Shown here: piece by piece, positions 29,075 to 38,402 of the stretch
Layout: every line of letters begins with the position of its first letter
Numbering within the stretch: position 1 is the first letter of the stretch
NCBI RefSeq assembly: GCF_011684115.1
Contig: NZ_JAADJV010000006.1
Span: forward strand, 1-64,000
Direction of reading: 5' to 3'
DNA length: 64,000 bases
Source of the DNA: Rahnella aceris
GTDB lineage: Bacteria; Pseudomonadota; Gammaproteobacteria; Enterobacterales; Enterobacteriaceae
Program-made: the position numbers and the translations under genes
The notes under the pieces: generated by a model
The model's input: only the letters and a program-made list of their open reading frames with translations
The model's database searches: none
Told to the model about the DNA's origin: nothing

Positions 29075-31237
29075 TTACAGCGTGCAGGAAACGCAGCCCT
29101 GAACTTCGGTGCCTTCCAGCGCCATCTGGCGCAGACGGATGTAATAAATGGTTTTGATGCCTTTGCGCCAGGCGTAAATCTGCGCTTTATTGATGTCGCG
29201 CGTGGTGGCGGTATCGCGGAAAAACAGCGTCAGCGACAGCCCCTGATCGACGTGCTGCGTGGCTTCGGCGTAGGTATCAATAATTTTTTCCGGGCCGATT
29301 TCATAGGCATCCTGGTAGTAATCCAGATTGTCGTTGGTCATAAACGCCGCCGGATAATACACACGGCCAATTTTGCCCTCTTTGCGGATTTCTACGCGGG
29401 ACACAATCGGATGAATACTCGACGTCGAATTATTGATGTAGGAAATAGAACCGGTGGGCGGCACCGCCTGTAAATTCTGGTTATACAGGCCATGCTGCAT
29501 CACGGAGGCTTTCAGCGCCGCCCAGTCTGCGGTGGTCGGAATGGCAATACCGGCATCTGCAAACAGTTCGCGCACGCGCTCTGTTTTCGGCTGCCATTTC
29601 GCCGCCAGTGCGTCATCGACATATTTGTCGAAATACGCGCCGCTGGCGTAAGTGGAATCGCTGAAGCCTTTAAACGACTGCTGGCGCTCGATGGCGATCT
29701 GGTTCGATGCGCGGATCGCGTGGAAAGCCACGGTGCAGAAATAGATATTGGTGAAATCCAGACCTTCTTCCGAACCGTAGTAAATACGCTCGCGGCACAG
29801 GTAACCGTGCAAATTCATCTGGCCGAGGCCGATGGCGTGCGAATCCTGATTACCCTGATCAATAGATGGCACTGAGCGGATGTGGCTCATGTCAGACACC
29901 GCCGTCAGCGCACGAACCGCCATTTCGACAGTATTGCCGAAATCCGGTGAATCCATCGCCGAAGCGATATTCAGCGAACCGAGGTTACAGGAAATGTCTT
30001 TGCCAGTTTCCTGATAAGACAGGTCTTCGCCGTAGATCGTCGGCGAATTCACCTGCAAAATCTCCGAACACAGGTTGCTCATATTGATGCGACCTTTGAT
30101 CGGATTGGCGCGGTTAACCGTGTCTTCAAACATCATGTACGGGTAGCCGGATTCGAACTGAATTTCCGCCAGCACCTGGAAGAATTCACGCGCGTTGATT
30201 TTGCTTTTATGAATGCGCTTGTCATTCACCATCTCGCGATACTTCTCGCTGATGCTGATTTCAGACATCGGCACGCCGTACACTTTCTCCACGTGATACG
30301 GCGAGAACAGGTACATATCTTCATTATTCTTCGCCAGTTCGAACGTGATATCCGGAATAACCACACCCAGAGACAGCGTTTTAATCCGGATTTTTTCGTC
30401 GGCGTTTTCGCGCTTAGTATCGAGGAAACGCAGAATATCCGGGTGATGGGCGTTCAGATAGACCGCCCCCGCGCCCTGGCGCGCACCGAGCTGGTTGGCG
30501 TAAGAGAAGGCATCTTCCAGCATCTTCATGATCGGAATAACGCCGGAAGACTGATTTTCGATGCGCTTAATCGGCGCGCCCACTTCACGAATGTTGGTCA
30601 GCATAAACGCCACACCGCCGCCGCGTTTGGAAAGCTGCAGCGCCGAGTTGACCGAGCGCCCGATGGATTCCATGTTGTCTTCAATGCGCAGCAGGAAGCA
30701 CGACACCAGCTCACCGCGCTGTTTTTTGCCGCAGTTGAGGAACGTCGGCGTGGCAGGCTGGAAACGGCCGGAAATGATCTCATCAACAAAATGCCCGGCG
30801 AGCTGAATGTCGCCGCGCGCCAGCGTCAATGCCACCATGCACACGCGATCTTCATAACGTTCAAGGTAGCGTTTGCCGTCGAAGGTTTTCAGCGTGTAGC
30901 TGGTGTAATACTTGAACGCGCCCAGAAACGTCTGGAAGCGGAATTTTTTGGCGTAAGCCTGTTTGAATAACGCTTTAATATCGTCAAACGCGTACTGATC
31001 CAGCACGGCGGCTTCGTAATAGCCTTCTTCCACCAGATAACGCAGTTTCTCCGCCAGATTGTGGAAAAACACCGTGTTCTGATTAACGTGTTGCAGGAAG
31101 TATTGGCGCGCGGCCAGGCGGTCTTTATCAAACTGGATCTGGCCGTTAGCGTCGAACAGATTCAGCATCGCGTTAAGCGCGTGATAGTCCGGGCCGCGGG
31201 TGCCGGGGTCGGTGATTGCTAGTTCTGTCGCTGCCAA
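29075..31237 (-). CDS. nrdE: Class Ib ribonucleotide reductase alpha subunit NrdE
   Basis: A 720-aa catalytic subunit that reduces ribonucleoside diphosphates. Landmarks are the [13 protein letters not shown] and [20 protein letters not shown] region, the radical-site loop [16 protein letters not shown], and the redox tail [10 protein letters not shown] at the C-terminus. There is no ATG near the expected N-terminus. The reading frame opens at TTG 31237, which overlaps the end of nrdI by 19 bp, with GGGAG about 11 bases upstream. Length and alignment to E. coli NrdE (714 aa) support this start. Confidence 0.94.
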   Translation of the reverse strand: MAATELAITDPGTRGPDYHALNAMLNLFDANGQIQFDKDRLAARQYFLQHVNQNTVFFHNLAEKLRYLVEEGYYEAAVLDQYAFDDIKALFKQAYAKKFRFQTFLGAFKYYTSYTLKTFDGKRYLERYEDRVCMVALTLARGDIQLAGHFVDEIISGRFQPATPTFLNCGKKQRGELVSCFLLRIEDNMESIGRSVNSALQLSKRGGGVAFMLTNIREVGAPIKRIENQSSGVIPIMKMLEDAFSYANQLGARQGAGAVYLNAHHPDILRFLDTKRENADEKIRIKTLSLGVVIPDITFELAKNNEDMYLFSPYHVEKVYGVPMSEISISEKYREMVNDKRIHKSKINAREFFQVLAEIQFESGYPYMMFEDTVNRANPIKGRINMSNLCSEILQVNSPTIYGEDLSYQETGKDISCNLGSLNIASAMDSPDFGNTVEMAVRALTAVSDMSHIRSVPSIDQGNQDSHAIGLGQMNLHGYLCRERIYYGSEEGLDFTNIYFCTVAFHAIRASNQIAIERQQSFKGFSDSTYASGAYFDKYVDDALAAKWQPKTERVRELFADAGIAIPTTADWAALKASVMQHGLYNQNLQAVPPTGSISYINNSTSSIHPIVSRVEIRKEGKIGRVYYPAAFMTNDNLDYYQDAYEIGPEKIIDTYAEATQHVDQGLSLTLFFRDTATTRDINKAQIYAWRKGIKTIYYIRLRQMALEGTEVQGCVSCTL

Positions 31238-31623
31238 AATTCTGTTACTCCCTGTCTGACCTTTGCAACGTCTTCCGGCGTTCCCAGCAACTCAAAACGG
31301 TACAGGTAAGGCACCTGACACTTTTGGGAAATAATATCGCCGGCAATACAATACGCTGCGCCGAAGTTGGTGTTTCCGGCAGCGATAACGCCGCGGATGA
31401 GTGAACGGTTATGTTCGTCGTTCAGAAAACGGATCACTTGTGTCGGCACCGCGCCTTTGGCCGAACCGCCGCCGTAGCTCGGCACCACCAGAATATACGG
31501 TAAGTCCACACGCAATTTTTCAGGCTGACGATCTACCGGGATACGGATCGCCGGCAATCCTGTTCTGCCGACGAAACGATGGGTGTTTTCTGAACTGCTG
31601 GAAAAATAGACCAACGGATTCAT
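31219..31623 (-). CDS. nrdI: Flavodoxin-like NrdF-activating protein NrdI
   Basis: A 134-aa FMN protein that supplies oxidant to assemble the NrdF manganese-tyrosyl cofactor. [13 protein letters not shown] is the phosphate-binding loop, PSYGGG follows, and the C-terminal [13 protein letters not shown] matches E. coli NrdI. ATG 31623 gives the E. coli start; the ORF extends further upstream into nrdH. Its last 19 bases are shared with nrdE. Confidence 0.94.
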   Translation of the reverse strand: MNPLVYFSSSSENTHRFVGRTGLPAIRIPVDRQPEKLRVDLPYILVVPSYGGGSAKGAVPTQVIRFLNDEHNRSLIRGVIAAGNTNFGAAYCIAGDIISQKCQVPYLYRFELLGTPEDVAKVRQGVTEFWQRQN

Positions 31624-31633
31624 CCGCCAGCCC

Positions 31634-31873
31634 TCAGAACGCGTTCTGGAGCTGGCGCAGGGCGCTGATTTTGTCCGGACGGAAACCAGACCAGTGATCG
31701 TCACCGGCCACAATCACCGGAACCTGCTGATAGCCCATCGCACGAACCTGGCCGAGCGCCTGCTCATCCTGAGTCAAATCCACAACTTCGTAAGCGATGC
31801 CTTGTTTATCTAATGCACGGTAGGTCGCGTTGCACTGGACACAGTCTGGTTTACTGTAAATAATAATGCTCAT
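31634..31873 (-). CDS. nrdH: Glutaredoxin-like electron donor NrdH
   Basis: A 79-aa thioredoxin-fold protein that reduces NrdE. Active site C11-V-Q-C14, cis-Pro motif YQQVPVIV, and the NrdH signature WSGFRPD are present. It is the first gene of nrdHIEF, 10 bp ahead of nrdI. The upstream region carries a sigma-70 promoter flanked by two NrdR boxes. Confidence 0.95.
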   Translation of the reverse strand: MSIIIYSKPDCVQCNATYRALDKQGIAYEVVDLTQDEQALGQVRAMGYQQVPVIVAGDDHWSGFRPDKISALRQLQNAF

Positions 31874-31990
31874 GATTCGTATTTCCATCTTGTAAGAAAT
31901 CAGAGACAATTTTTGCCTTACCGCTGTGCGGCTGCTTCAGCCGGGGAAAGGCGCGAGAGTCGGTGCCATCGTGGCGTCCCGATGAACTGA

Positions 31991-32037
31991 ATACTAGATG
32001 TAGTGATTTGGATTTTCAACCACACAATATGTAGATT
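31991..32037 (-). promoter_or_regulatory. nrdHIEF promoter with two NrdR boxes
   Basis: On the minus strand TTGAAA (32014-32019), a 17-base spacer and TAGTAT (31991-31996). Two sequences resemble the NrdR consensus ACAC-W-ATAT-W-T-W-GTGT. One at 31991-32006 (ATACTAGATGTAGTGA, plus-strand reading) overlies the -10. One at 32022-32037 (ACACAATATGTAGATT) lies just upstream of the -35. Their centres are 31 bp apart, about three helical turns, the spacing usual for NrdR. Confidence 0.72.
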
Positions 32038-32065
32038 TTCTAAATTTGCTTATTGCAAAAGCGGC

Positions 32066-32086
32066 AAAGCCCGCAGGAAGCGGGCT
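32066..32086 (-). terminator. Probable terminator of the AhpD-like gene
   Basis: AGCCCGC and GCGGGCT form a 7-bp stem with a 5-base loop. On the minus strand it is followed by TTGCCGCTTTTG, a modest T-rich stretch. Confidence 0.45.
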
Positions 32087-32129
32087 GGCGAGGAAAAACT
32101 TTTTTTAGTTCAATTTTTAAGCGGTCAAA

Positions 32130-32561
32130 TTACTGGCGCATACCCACCGCGAGGCGGTTAAACGCATTCATCAGACCGATGGCGAAGGTCAGTTCCGAGA
32201 TTTCCACGTCGCTGAATTGCGCTTTCAGCGGCTCAAAGGCGTTGTCCGGTGCGCCGGTAGCGGCAACGAATGTCAGTGATTCGGCCCACGCCAGCGCGGC
32301 ACGTTCACGCTCAGAATACACGTGGCTGACCTGCCAGCCCGCCAGCTGATCCAGTTTGGTCTGCGCGACTTCCATTTTACGCAACGCTTTGGAATGCATA
32401 TCCAGGCAATAGGCGCAGCCGTTAATTTGTGACACACGCAGGAACGCCAGCTCGATAATCACGTTATCCAGCGGACCGTTTTCCAGTGCGCCGAGCGCGG
32501 CTTTCATCGGTTCCATCACCGAAGAAGACAGGGAATAGTAAGGCAGGCGAAGTGCAGTCAT
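32130..32561 (-). CDS. Carboxymuconolactone decarboxylase/AhpD-like protein
   Basis: A 143-aa single-domain protein of the CMD/AhpD fold. The redox motif C49-A-Y-C52 followed by H56 (GCAYCLDMHSKA) indicates a peroxidase-type (AhpD-like) member rather than a true decarboxylase. ATG is preceded by AGAGGAAA. It is transcribed away from a MocR-type regulator (123-bp gap), which is probably its controller. The natural substrate cannot be told. Confidence 0.85.
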   Translation of the reverse strand: MTALRLPYYSLSSSVMEPMKAALGALENGPLDNVIIELAFLRVSQINGCAYCLDMHSKALRKMEVAQTKLDQLAGWQVSHVYSERERAALAWAESLTFVAATGAPDNAFEPLKAQFSDVEISELTFAIGLMNAFNRLAVGMRQ

Positions 32562-32684
32562 GATGATTTCCTCTGGGCGTTTCGGGCTAAACAGCGACGC
32601 AGGGTGCGTCTCAATGACCGCTACTTTACGCTGCGTATGGTCTATACTACAGGGCCATAAAATGTCTCTTTAAGCAGGTCATGA

Positions 32685-34136
32685 ATGAACCGCTTCGACC
32701 TTGCCTTTCATCTCGATCCCCGACACAAAGCACCGCTTTACCGGCAGATTTATCAGCGGGTGAAACAGGCGATCATGGCAGGACAGCTTAAACGCGGCAG
32801 CCGTGTGCCGTCGGTGCGGGCGCTGGCCAGCGAACTCGGCGTGGCACGCGCCACGGTTGAAAATGCCTATGGCTTGCTGATGGCAGAAGGCTTTCTGCAA
32901 AGCCGCGGACAGGCCGGAACGGTAGTCAGCGCGCCGGAAAGTTTATCCGCCCCTGCACCCTCGCCGGTCAGAGAAGATGCCGGGCGTAAACCCGTCAACC
33001 CGATGTTACCTTCCGTTTCTTCCCTGCCTTTCCAGCTCGGGCTTCCGGCACTGGATGCGTTCCCGCGTGCGATCTGGTCGCGCATTGTTTCACGGCAAAT
33101 TCGTCACACCAGCATGAATGATTTAGGCCATCCGCCGCTGGCAGGGACGGACGTTTTACGCCACGCCGTCGCCCGTTATCTGCAACTTTCCCGCGGATTT
33201 ACCTGCCGTCCTGAACAGATATTTATTTGCGGCGGCTATGCGCCGGTGCTGGATTTGATCATCGGCAGCCTGCTGCAACCGGGCGACGGCGTCTGGCTGG
33301 AAGACCCGGGTTATCCGGTCACGCAGGCATTTTTCCGTGCCGCCGGTGCCACGCCGATGGCGGTGAATGTTGATGATGAAGGCATGAATGTTCCGCAGGC
33401 GGTGGCGCAGTTTGCGAACGCACGATTTGCCGTGGTGACGCCCGCTCATCAAAGTCCGACCGGTGTGACCATGAGTTTAGCGCGGCGTATGGCCTTGCTG
33501 GATTGGGCAGCGCAGCAACAGGCGTGGATTATCGAAGATGATTACGACAGCGAGTTCCGCTATCACGGCCAGCCTTTGCCTTCGCTGAAAAGCCTCGATA
33601 CGCAGGGAAGGGTGATTTACGCGGGAACATTCAGCAAAGTGATGTTTCCGGCGCTTCGCTGTGGATATGTCGTGGTGCCGGACAGCCTGGTGGAAAAAAT
33701 CGAAGCGTATTGCCCGCTGCGAATTTGCGGAACGCCGCCTCTGGTGCAAAGCAGTATCGCGGAATTTATCGAGCAGGGGCATTTCTACCGGCATCTGAAA
33801 CGGATGCGTCAGCTTTATGCTGAGCGGCGCGGCTATCTGGAAAAGGCGCTGACGGCGGCGTTTCCGGCGGACATATTACGTGTGAGCCAGCAGGTCGGCG
33901 GGATCCAGCTTTGCACCACACTGAATGCCGCACTGGACGATGCGCTGATCGCCACAAATGCCCGTGAACAGGGGCTGGCAGTGCAGGCGCTGTCCGACTG
34001 GCAGGTTGAGCGCCACGTGAGGGGCGAGGCTTTACGTCCGAATGGCCTGCTGATGGGATTTGTGAATATCAGTTCGCAGCAACAGGCGGACGGGCTGGTG
34101 CAGCGGCTGGCGGCAGTGCTTGAAAACAGCCGCTGA
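32685..34136 (+). CDS. MocR/PdxR-type GntR regulator with aminotransferase-like domain
   Basis: A 483-aa chimeric regulator. The N-terminal GntR winged helix (residues ~15-75, SVRALASELGVARATVENAYGLL) is joined to a fold-type I aminotransferase-like effector domain. The PLP lysine is K318 in AGTFSKVMFPALRCGY, and the Asp in IIEDDYDSEFRY is the pyridine-N partner. These proteins sense PLP or amino compounds and often regulate the divergent gene, here the AhpD-like gene. It is not obviously PdxR, since pdxST is absent. Confidence 0.88.
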   Translation: MNRFDLAFHLDPRHKAPLYRQIYQRVKQAIMAGQLKRGSRVPSVRALASELGVARATVENAYGLLMAEGFLQSRGQAGTVVSAPESLSAPAPSPVREDAGRKPVNPMLPSVSSLPFQLGLPALDAFPRAIWSRIVSRQIRHTSMNDLGHPPLAGTDVLRHAVARYLQLSRGFTCRPEQIFICGGYAPVLDLIIGSLLQPGDGVWLEDPGYPVTQAFFRAAGATPMAVNVDDEGMNVPQAVAQFANARFAVVTPAHQSPTGVTMSLARRMALLDWAAQQQAWIIEDDYDSEFRYHGQPLPSLKSLDTQGRVIYAGTFSKVMFPALRCGYVVVPDSLVEKIEAYCPLRICGTPPLVQSSIAEFIEQGHFYRHLKRMRQLYAERRGYLEKALTAAFPADILRVSQQVGGIQLCTTLNAALDDALIATNAREQGLAVQALSDWQVERHVRGEALRPNGLLMGFVNISSQQQADGLVQRLAAVLENSR

Positions 34137-34137
34137 T

Positions 34138-34293
34138 CAGTGCGGCATCCGCCGCTATCAGCAGGTACTGGAGCTGGAAAACGGCTCGGATGATGGCGAT
34201 GAATATGACTATTCTCCGGCGCGCGATGAGTGGCTGCTCACGTCCGGCAACCTGGTGGCCGGGGTCAGCTATCAGCATCAGCCGTGGCGATGA
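34138..34293 (+). pseudogene. Remnant of a glycoside hydrolase (GH38 alpha-mannosidase-like) gene
   Basis: An open frame of about 51 codons without a start codon or ribosome-binding site begins right after the MocR-type stop and ends at TGA 34291-34293. It encodes LENGSDDGDEYDYSPARDEW, which resembles the (G)DDGDEYDYSPP..DW stretch of GH38 mannosidases such as mannosylglycerate hydrolase. Both ends of the parent gene are missing. Assignment rests on remembered motif similarity. Confidence 0.5.
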
Positions 34294-34403
34294 AACGCAG
34301 GCATCTTCTCAACATAAAAAAGGTGACCTGGGGACGTTTAAATCCTGTCAGTCAAAGAGTTTTCGCGTTCATTTTTAACGTTAAAGGGATCCAAAAATAG
34401 AAA

Positions 34404-34434
34404 ACGGAGCCCGAAGGCTCCGTCGTCTTTTTTT
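34404..34434 (+). terminator. Intrinsic terminator
   Basis: ACGGAGCC and GGCTCCGT form an 8-bp stem with a CGAA tetraloop, followed by CGTC and seven T. It probably ends the MocR-type transcript. Confidence 0.85.
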
Positions 34435-34530
34435 AGCAATCGCGCGGCAATGAGGGAGCCACACGGATGTTTCAGGTTTTTAAGCCATATTCCCGACACA
34501 GGAGTGAAACATCACAAATTGCCTTTTACG

Positions 34531-34836
34531 TTAGCGGCGTCCCAAAAGAACACCGATAACAATACCGATTGCGGCACCGGCACCGACGCCATACCACGGA
34601 TTATCTTTCACATAATCATTGGCAGTGGCCGCCGCATCGCGTGCCTGCTGACTTAATTTTTCGCTGTTGAAACGCGCACGGGTTTCACGCAATACACCCT
34701 GTGCTTTGCTGCGGATTTTATCCAATTCATCCTTGGATTTATCACCTGCAGACTGAAGCACTTCATCCAGCGTGTCCGCCAGCAGGGTTACGTCCTGATC
34801 GATATTTTTTTCTACTTTATCTGTTCTCTTAAACAT
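34531..34836 (-). CDS. ygaM: ElaB/YqjD/DUF883-family membrane-anchored protein YgaM
   Basis: A 101-aa protein with a charged helical N-terminal part (coiled coil, about residues 5-75) and a single C-terminal membrane anchor, GVGAGAAIGIVIGVLLGRR. This is the layout of E. coli YgaM, ElaB and YqjD, some of which bind ribosomes at the membrane in stationary phase. The position beside nrdHIEF, with ygaC beyond, corresponds to E. coli ygaM. ATG has AAGGAGAG upstream. Confidence 0.85.
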   Translation of the reverse strand: MFKRTDKVEKNIDQDVTLLADTLDEVLQSAGDKSKDELDKIRSKAQGVLRETRARFNSEKLSQQARDAAATANDYVKDNPWYGVGAGAAIGIVIGVLLGRR

Positions 34837-35108
34837 TCCGTCTCTCCTTGTGTGACTGTTGTATTAAGCATAGACCATAATGTTGTACCGGATGGTTCTT
34901 TAAGGACAAATGTCTATGATTTCGGACCTTTTCAGGCCATGGCACTGTGTCAGAAGTCAGGCGGGACGAGGGCTGGCGTGATGCGGCTCAGATTTCTCTG
35001 CAAAACAAAATCCGCGTTACAGCCGATAACATTTTTAGCCCGTTTTGAAGGCCAAACCTGTTTATACTGTTTATTCCACTCTCAGTGATCTCATTTTCGG
35101 GTCCGCCC

Positions 35109-36305
35109 ATGTCTTTAAGTACATTGCGTTCTAACGCTCTGCTCAACAAACGCATTTTGTCGTTCATGCTGTTCACTTTCGTTGTTTATCTGACCATTGG
35201 TTTGCCGCTCGCGGTGTTGCCGGGCTTTGTGCATAACACGCTGGGATATAACTCGGTGCTGGCGGGGCTGGTGATCAGTGTTCAGTATTTCTCGACGCTC
35301 ATCAGCCGGCCGCACGCCGGGCGATATGCCGATCTCCTTGGCCCGAAACGGGTGGTCATTTTTGGCCTTATTTGCTGCGGGATCAGCGGTATTTTTTACG
35401 CGATGGCGTTTTGGTTTTCGGCGTTTCCGCTGGCGAGTCTGCTGATGCTCTGTGTTGGCCGCATCTTTCTGGGTGTCGGTGAAAGCTTCGGCAGCACCGG
35501 AACTACGCTGTGGGGAATTGGTGCGGTAGGCGCGAAACATACCGCACGCGTGATTTCCTGGAATGGTGTGGCGACTTACGGCGCAATGGCCGTCGGTGCG
35601 CCGCTCGGCGTGTTACTCAACCATGCTTACGGGCTGATGGGGGTGGCGGTACTGATTATCGTCGCTGCCGCGTTTGCCGCCATACTGGCCAGCATGAAAG
35701 CCGCGATTTCCGTCACCGCCGGTAAGCGGATTGCATTCAAAGCGGTGGTCGGGCGCATCTGGCTGTATGGCCTCGGGCTGGGATTCGGCACCATCGGGTT
35801 CGGCGTTATCGCCACCTTTATTACCCTTTACTACGCTGATAAAGGCTGGAGCGGGGCGGCATTCACGCTCACCTTATTCAGCCTCGGATTTGTCGGCGCG
35901 CGCCTCGTCTTCGGCAACATGATTAACCGGTTCGGCGGCCTGCGGGTCTCACTGGTGTCCTTTGTGTTTGAAGTCGCAGGGTTACTGATGATCTGGCTGG
36001 GACACGATCCGTTGTCGGTGCAACTGGGCGCCTTTCTTACCGGTTCCGGCTTCTCGCTGATTTTCCCTGCGCTGGGTGTGGAAGCGGTAAAACAGGTACC
36101 GCCACAAAATCAGGGCACGGCGCTGGGGCTATATTCCGCCTTTCTGGATCTGGGGCTCGGTATTACCGGACCAGTAGCCGGGCTGATTATTTCGCATTTT
36201 GGGACGCCGTCTATTTATCTTGCGGCGGCATTTATGGTGGTGATTGCCTGGCTGCTGACCCTCAGATTATGGGTAAATACTTCGCGGCAATCTCCTGCTG
36301 ATTAA
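35109..36305 (+). CDS. MFS transporter, YhhS/YfcJ family
   Basis: A 398-aa 12-helix transporter. SRPHAGRYADLLGPKRVV is the loop-2 motif and VISWNGVATYGAMAVGAPLG is the conserved stretch after helix 4, both as in E. coli YhhS. Natural substrates are unclear; arabinose export and glyphosate tolerance have been linked to relatives. ATG 35109 (MSLSTLRSN) was preferred to GTG 35085. The gene is inserted between ygaM and ygaC relative to E. coli. Confidence 0.85.
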   Translation: MSLSTLRSNALLNKRILSFMLFTFVVYLTIGLPLAVLPGFVHNTLGYNSVLAGLVISVQYFSTLISRPHAGRYADLLGPKRVVIFGLICCGISGIFYAMAFWFSAFPLASLLMLCVGRIFLGVGESFGSTGTTLWGIGAVGAKHTARVISWNGVATYGAMAVGAPLGVLLNHAYGLMGVAVLIIVAAAFAAILASMKAAISVTAGKRIAFKAVVGRIWLYGLGLGFGTIGFGVIATFITLYYADKGWSGAAFTLTLFSLGFVGARLVFGNMINRFGGLRVSLVSFVFEVAGLLMIWLGHDPLSVQLGAFLTGSGFSLIFPALGVEAVKQVPPQNQGTALGLYSAFLDLGLGITGPVAGLIISHFGTPSIYLAAAFMVVIAWLLTLRLWVNTSRQSPAD

Positions 36306-36326
36306 CCCTTCAAATTTCAGGGTTAA
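36303..36326 (+). terminator. Possible terminator hairpin after the MFS gene
   Basis: TTAACCCT and AGGGTTAA form an 8-bp stem that includes the stop codon, but no T tract follows, so termination would be weak. Confidence 0.3.
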
Positions 36327-36431
36327 GGCATTTAGATAAATCCTAAATACGCCGAAATCGGGGATAAACGCATTGTCTGGCAGAGTTATTGCGGTAAGGT
36401 CGCCTTGCGGTTAAAGAAGCGAGGAGCAACC

Positions 36432-36767
36432 ATGTATTTACGGCCAGATGAAGTGGCACGTGTTTTAGAAACCTCAGGGTTTGAACGTGATTTTATTGAT
36501 GATAAAGCTTACGGTTACCGCCGGGGCGAGCATTATGTGTATGTAAACCGGGAAGCGCGGTTTGGCCGGACTGCCCTGGTAATACACCCGGCGCTGAAAG
36601 AGCGCAGTGAGCGTTTTGCTGAACCCACAGCATCGTTTCGCAGCAGTGAAGCCTACAAGAATTTCCCGCTGGATGTCTCCAGCGACAATGAAACTTACTA
36701 TGGCATTTGCCATGGTTTCAGTTCACGCCAGATCCTGGCGAGCTATCTGGACAACGTGTTCAGATAA
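36432..36767 (+). CDS. ygaC: DUF2002 family protein YgaC
   Basis: A 111-aa cytoplasmic protein very similar to E. coli YgaC, opening [13 protein letters not shown] and containing [21 protein letters not shown] and [13 protein letters not shown]. Function is unknown; in E. coli it has been listed in the Fur regulon. ATG 36432 has GAGGAG 5 bases upstream. Its position near ygaM-nrdHIEF is conserved. Confidence 0.9.
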   Translation: MYLRPDEVARVLETSGFERDFIDDKAYGYRRGEHYVYVNREARFGRTALVIHPALKERSERFAEPTASFRSSEAYKNFPLDVSSDNETYYGICHGFSSRQILASYLDNVFR

Positions 36768-36789
36768 TCCGGCGACGGAACAGAAACAG

Positions 36790-36814
36790 ACAGCGCTGAT
36801 TTCACCAGCGCTGT
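36790..36814. terminator. Hairpin between convergent ygaC and AraC-family gene
   Basis: ACAGCGCTG and CAGCGCTGT form a 9-bp perfect stem with a 7-base loop. Plus strand follows with TTTCC, minus strand with CTGTTTCTG. It is placed to serve both genes. Confidence 0.6.
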
Positions 36815-36831
36815 TTCCTCAGGTTTTTATC

Positions 36832-37719
36832 TCATTTCAGCGGCAACAAAATATCGGTTTGCTGCGCATGCTCCGGTAATTCCTGATCAAGATGCAGGTA
36901 GCGGAAATAAACCGGAAAATCCCGTAATTCCTCTCCGCTGTGCGGCAACCATTCGCGATAAAGATAATAAACACTGTCACTTATCCGGTCATACGCTCCG
37001 ACGTGTCGAACCACCGCGCAACGTCCACCCGGCAGCGTTTTGCCGATCACTCCCTGCGGATTTTCCGGCACGGTGCCATTAGCCTGCGGGTTAAGTTCGC
37101 CGCAGACATCGAAGCGGAATTCCTCGCCCGGCGTGACCAGCGGATCGTTATACGGAATACCGTAAGTGCCGCGCTGTGTGTAATCCGAAAGCCCGGAAGC
37201 TTTGCGCCATTCGATAAACGTTGCGACCGTATTGCTCACCCGCATCGGATCCCCGAGATGTTCCAGCACCGCGACCTGCATGGGTTCCACTTCAATGATT
37301 TTGACTTCCATATTTTCCAGCCTCTGCTGATTTTCCCTGCCGGGAAATTGAAAATGCACATGCCAGTCGACCCAGACAGGATTTTTGCGAAACCCGCTGG
37401 GGCTCAGGCCAAAAGTGTTCCTGAAGGCACGGGAAAACGACTCCGGATTTTCAAATCCGGCATCCAGCGCGATACCAATCACCTTCTCGTGCGGGTTTTG
37501 TACCAGCCGGAACGAGGCGCGTTTCAGGCGCATCAGCGTGATGTAGCGGCTGACGCTGACCCCACAGAACTGGCTGAACTGCCGGTGAAAGTGAAAACGT
37601 GAGAAACAGGCGACTTCACTTAGTTGCTCCACGGTCATCGGACTGTCCAGATGCTGTTCTATATAGGTAAATACCTGCTGAAAACGTCGCTGATAAAGCT
37701 GGCTTTTGTCGTGATTCAT
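36832..37719 (-). CDS. AraC-family regulator with GyrI-like effector domain
   Basis: A 295-aa protein. Two AraC helix-turn-helix motifs lie at the N-terminus (residues ~25-110, with EQLSEVACFSRFHFHRQFSQ and IALDAGFENPESFSRAFRNTFG). A GyrI-like/SbmC small-molecule-binding domain (about 135-290, MEVKIIEVEPMQVAVLEHLGD...) follows. This is the Rob-like arrangement, and relatives respond to hydrophobic compounds. Target genes are unknown; no divergent partner is adjacent. ATG has GGAGAGG upstream. Confidence 0.88.
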   Translation of the reverse strand: MNHDKSQLYQRRFQQVFTYIEQHLDSPMTVEQLSEVACFSRFHFHRQFSQFCGVSVSRYITLMRLKRASFRLVQNPHEKVIGIALDAGFENPESFSRAFRNTFGLSPSGFRKNPVWVDWHVHFQFPGRENQQRLENMEVKIIEVEPMQVAVLEHLGDPMRVSNTVATFIEWRKASGLSDYTQRGTYGIPYNDPLVTPGEEFRFDVCGELNPQANGTVPENPQGVIGKTLPGGRCAVVRHVGAYDRISDSVYYLYREWLPHSGEELRDFPVYFRYLHLDQELPEHAQQTDILLPLK

Positions 37720-37845
37720 TTCCTCTCCTTCATGGCGTTTACTTTGCCCGCCGTATGAGGGGTTGTCCTGACTGAGATTGCTTTTTCAATGCAGCAGAAA
37801 AGAAAATGGCCCGGATAAGGGCCATTTCTGAGGCGAACCGGAACG

Positions 37846-38286
37846 TTAAACCAGATGGATTTGGTTATAGGTTTCGTTGTAGTCGCGGCGAAACTGCGCC
37901 AGCTCGAAGGGTTCGATATCCAGTTCGGCAAAATAGAACAGCGCCAGCTCGGCGTGTTCGCTGCTTAACTGTGGCGGCAGATGCGCGCGCACTAAAATGT
38001 TTCGCCAGCGGACGATATTCTCTTCCGAGGGATCTTTAATAAACGTCTGATAAATAAAAACAACATAAGCAGCTTTGCGGATTTCTTCAGCATAGCCACC
38101 GCTGATTGAGCGGATAAACATCTGGCTCTGACGTTTACCCATTTCCAGCAACATGGAATCGATATAAACCGGCTTTATTTTCAACAGACTGGCGAGAGAA
38201 TCATTCGCTTTACGGGTATCTGCTGTCATAAACCAATAACCCACAATAAAAACCACAACAATTGCAGCAAGCATAATCCATATCAT
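37846..38286 (-). CDS. DUF1198 family protein (YicN-like), single-pass membrane protein
   Basis: A 146-aa protein with one N-terminal membrane helix (about residues 2-20, MIWIMLAAIVVVFIVGYWF) and a soluble helical domain. It resembles E. coli YicN (DUF1198) in the start MIWIMLA and the tail FRRDYNETYN. Function unknown. ATG 38286 (AGAG upstream) was chosen because the homologue starts there; the ORF extends to 38334. Confidence 0.7.
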   Translation of the reverse strand: MIWIMLAAIVVVFIVGYWFMTADTRKANDSLASLLKIKPVYIDSMLLEMGKRQSQMFIRSISGGYAEEIRKAAYVVFIYQTFIKDPSEENIVRWRNILVRAHLPPQLSSEHAELALFYFAELDIEPFELAQFRRDYNETYNQIHLV

Positions 38287-38402
38287 TCTGGACTCTGGCC
38301 TCCGGCCTTTTCTGGCGTGATGTGAAAGGTGCATGCAACACCCGATGCTGCGAGTTTATCTGCTAATCAGGGTAAATACGTGAAGGAGTGACAAAGAATT
38401 TT

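Larger units (their letters stand above)
34137..34530. other. Gene-poor stretch between the MocR-type gene and ygaM
   Basis: 394 bp with a 52-codon glycosidase remnant (34138-34293), a terminator (34404-34434) and otherwise unremarkable sequence. Confidence 0.6.

Noticed and set aside
30209..30970. 253-codon plus-strand ORF opposite nrdE
   Set aside because: Shadow frame of the highly conserved nrdE; no independent evidence.
34190..34378. 62-codon ORF after the MocR-type gene
   Set aside because: It is in a different frame from the glycosidase-like remnant, Met-rich by chance, and has no ribosome-binding site.
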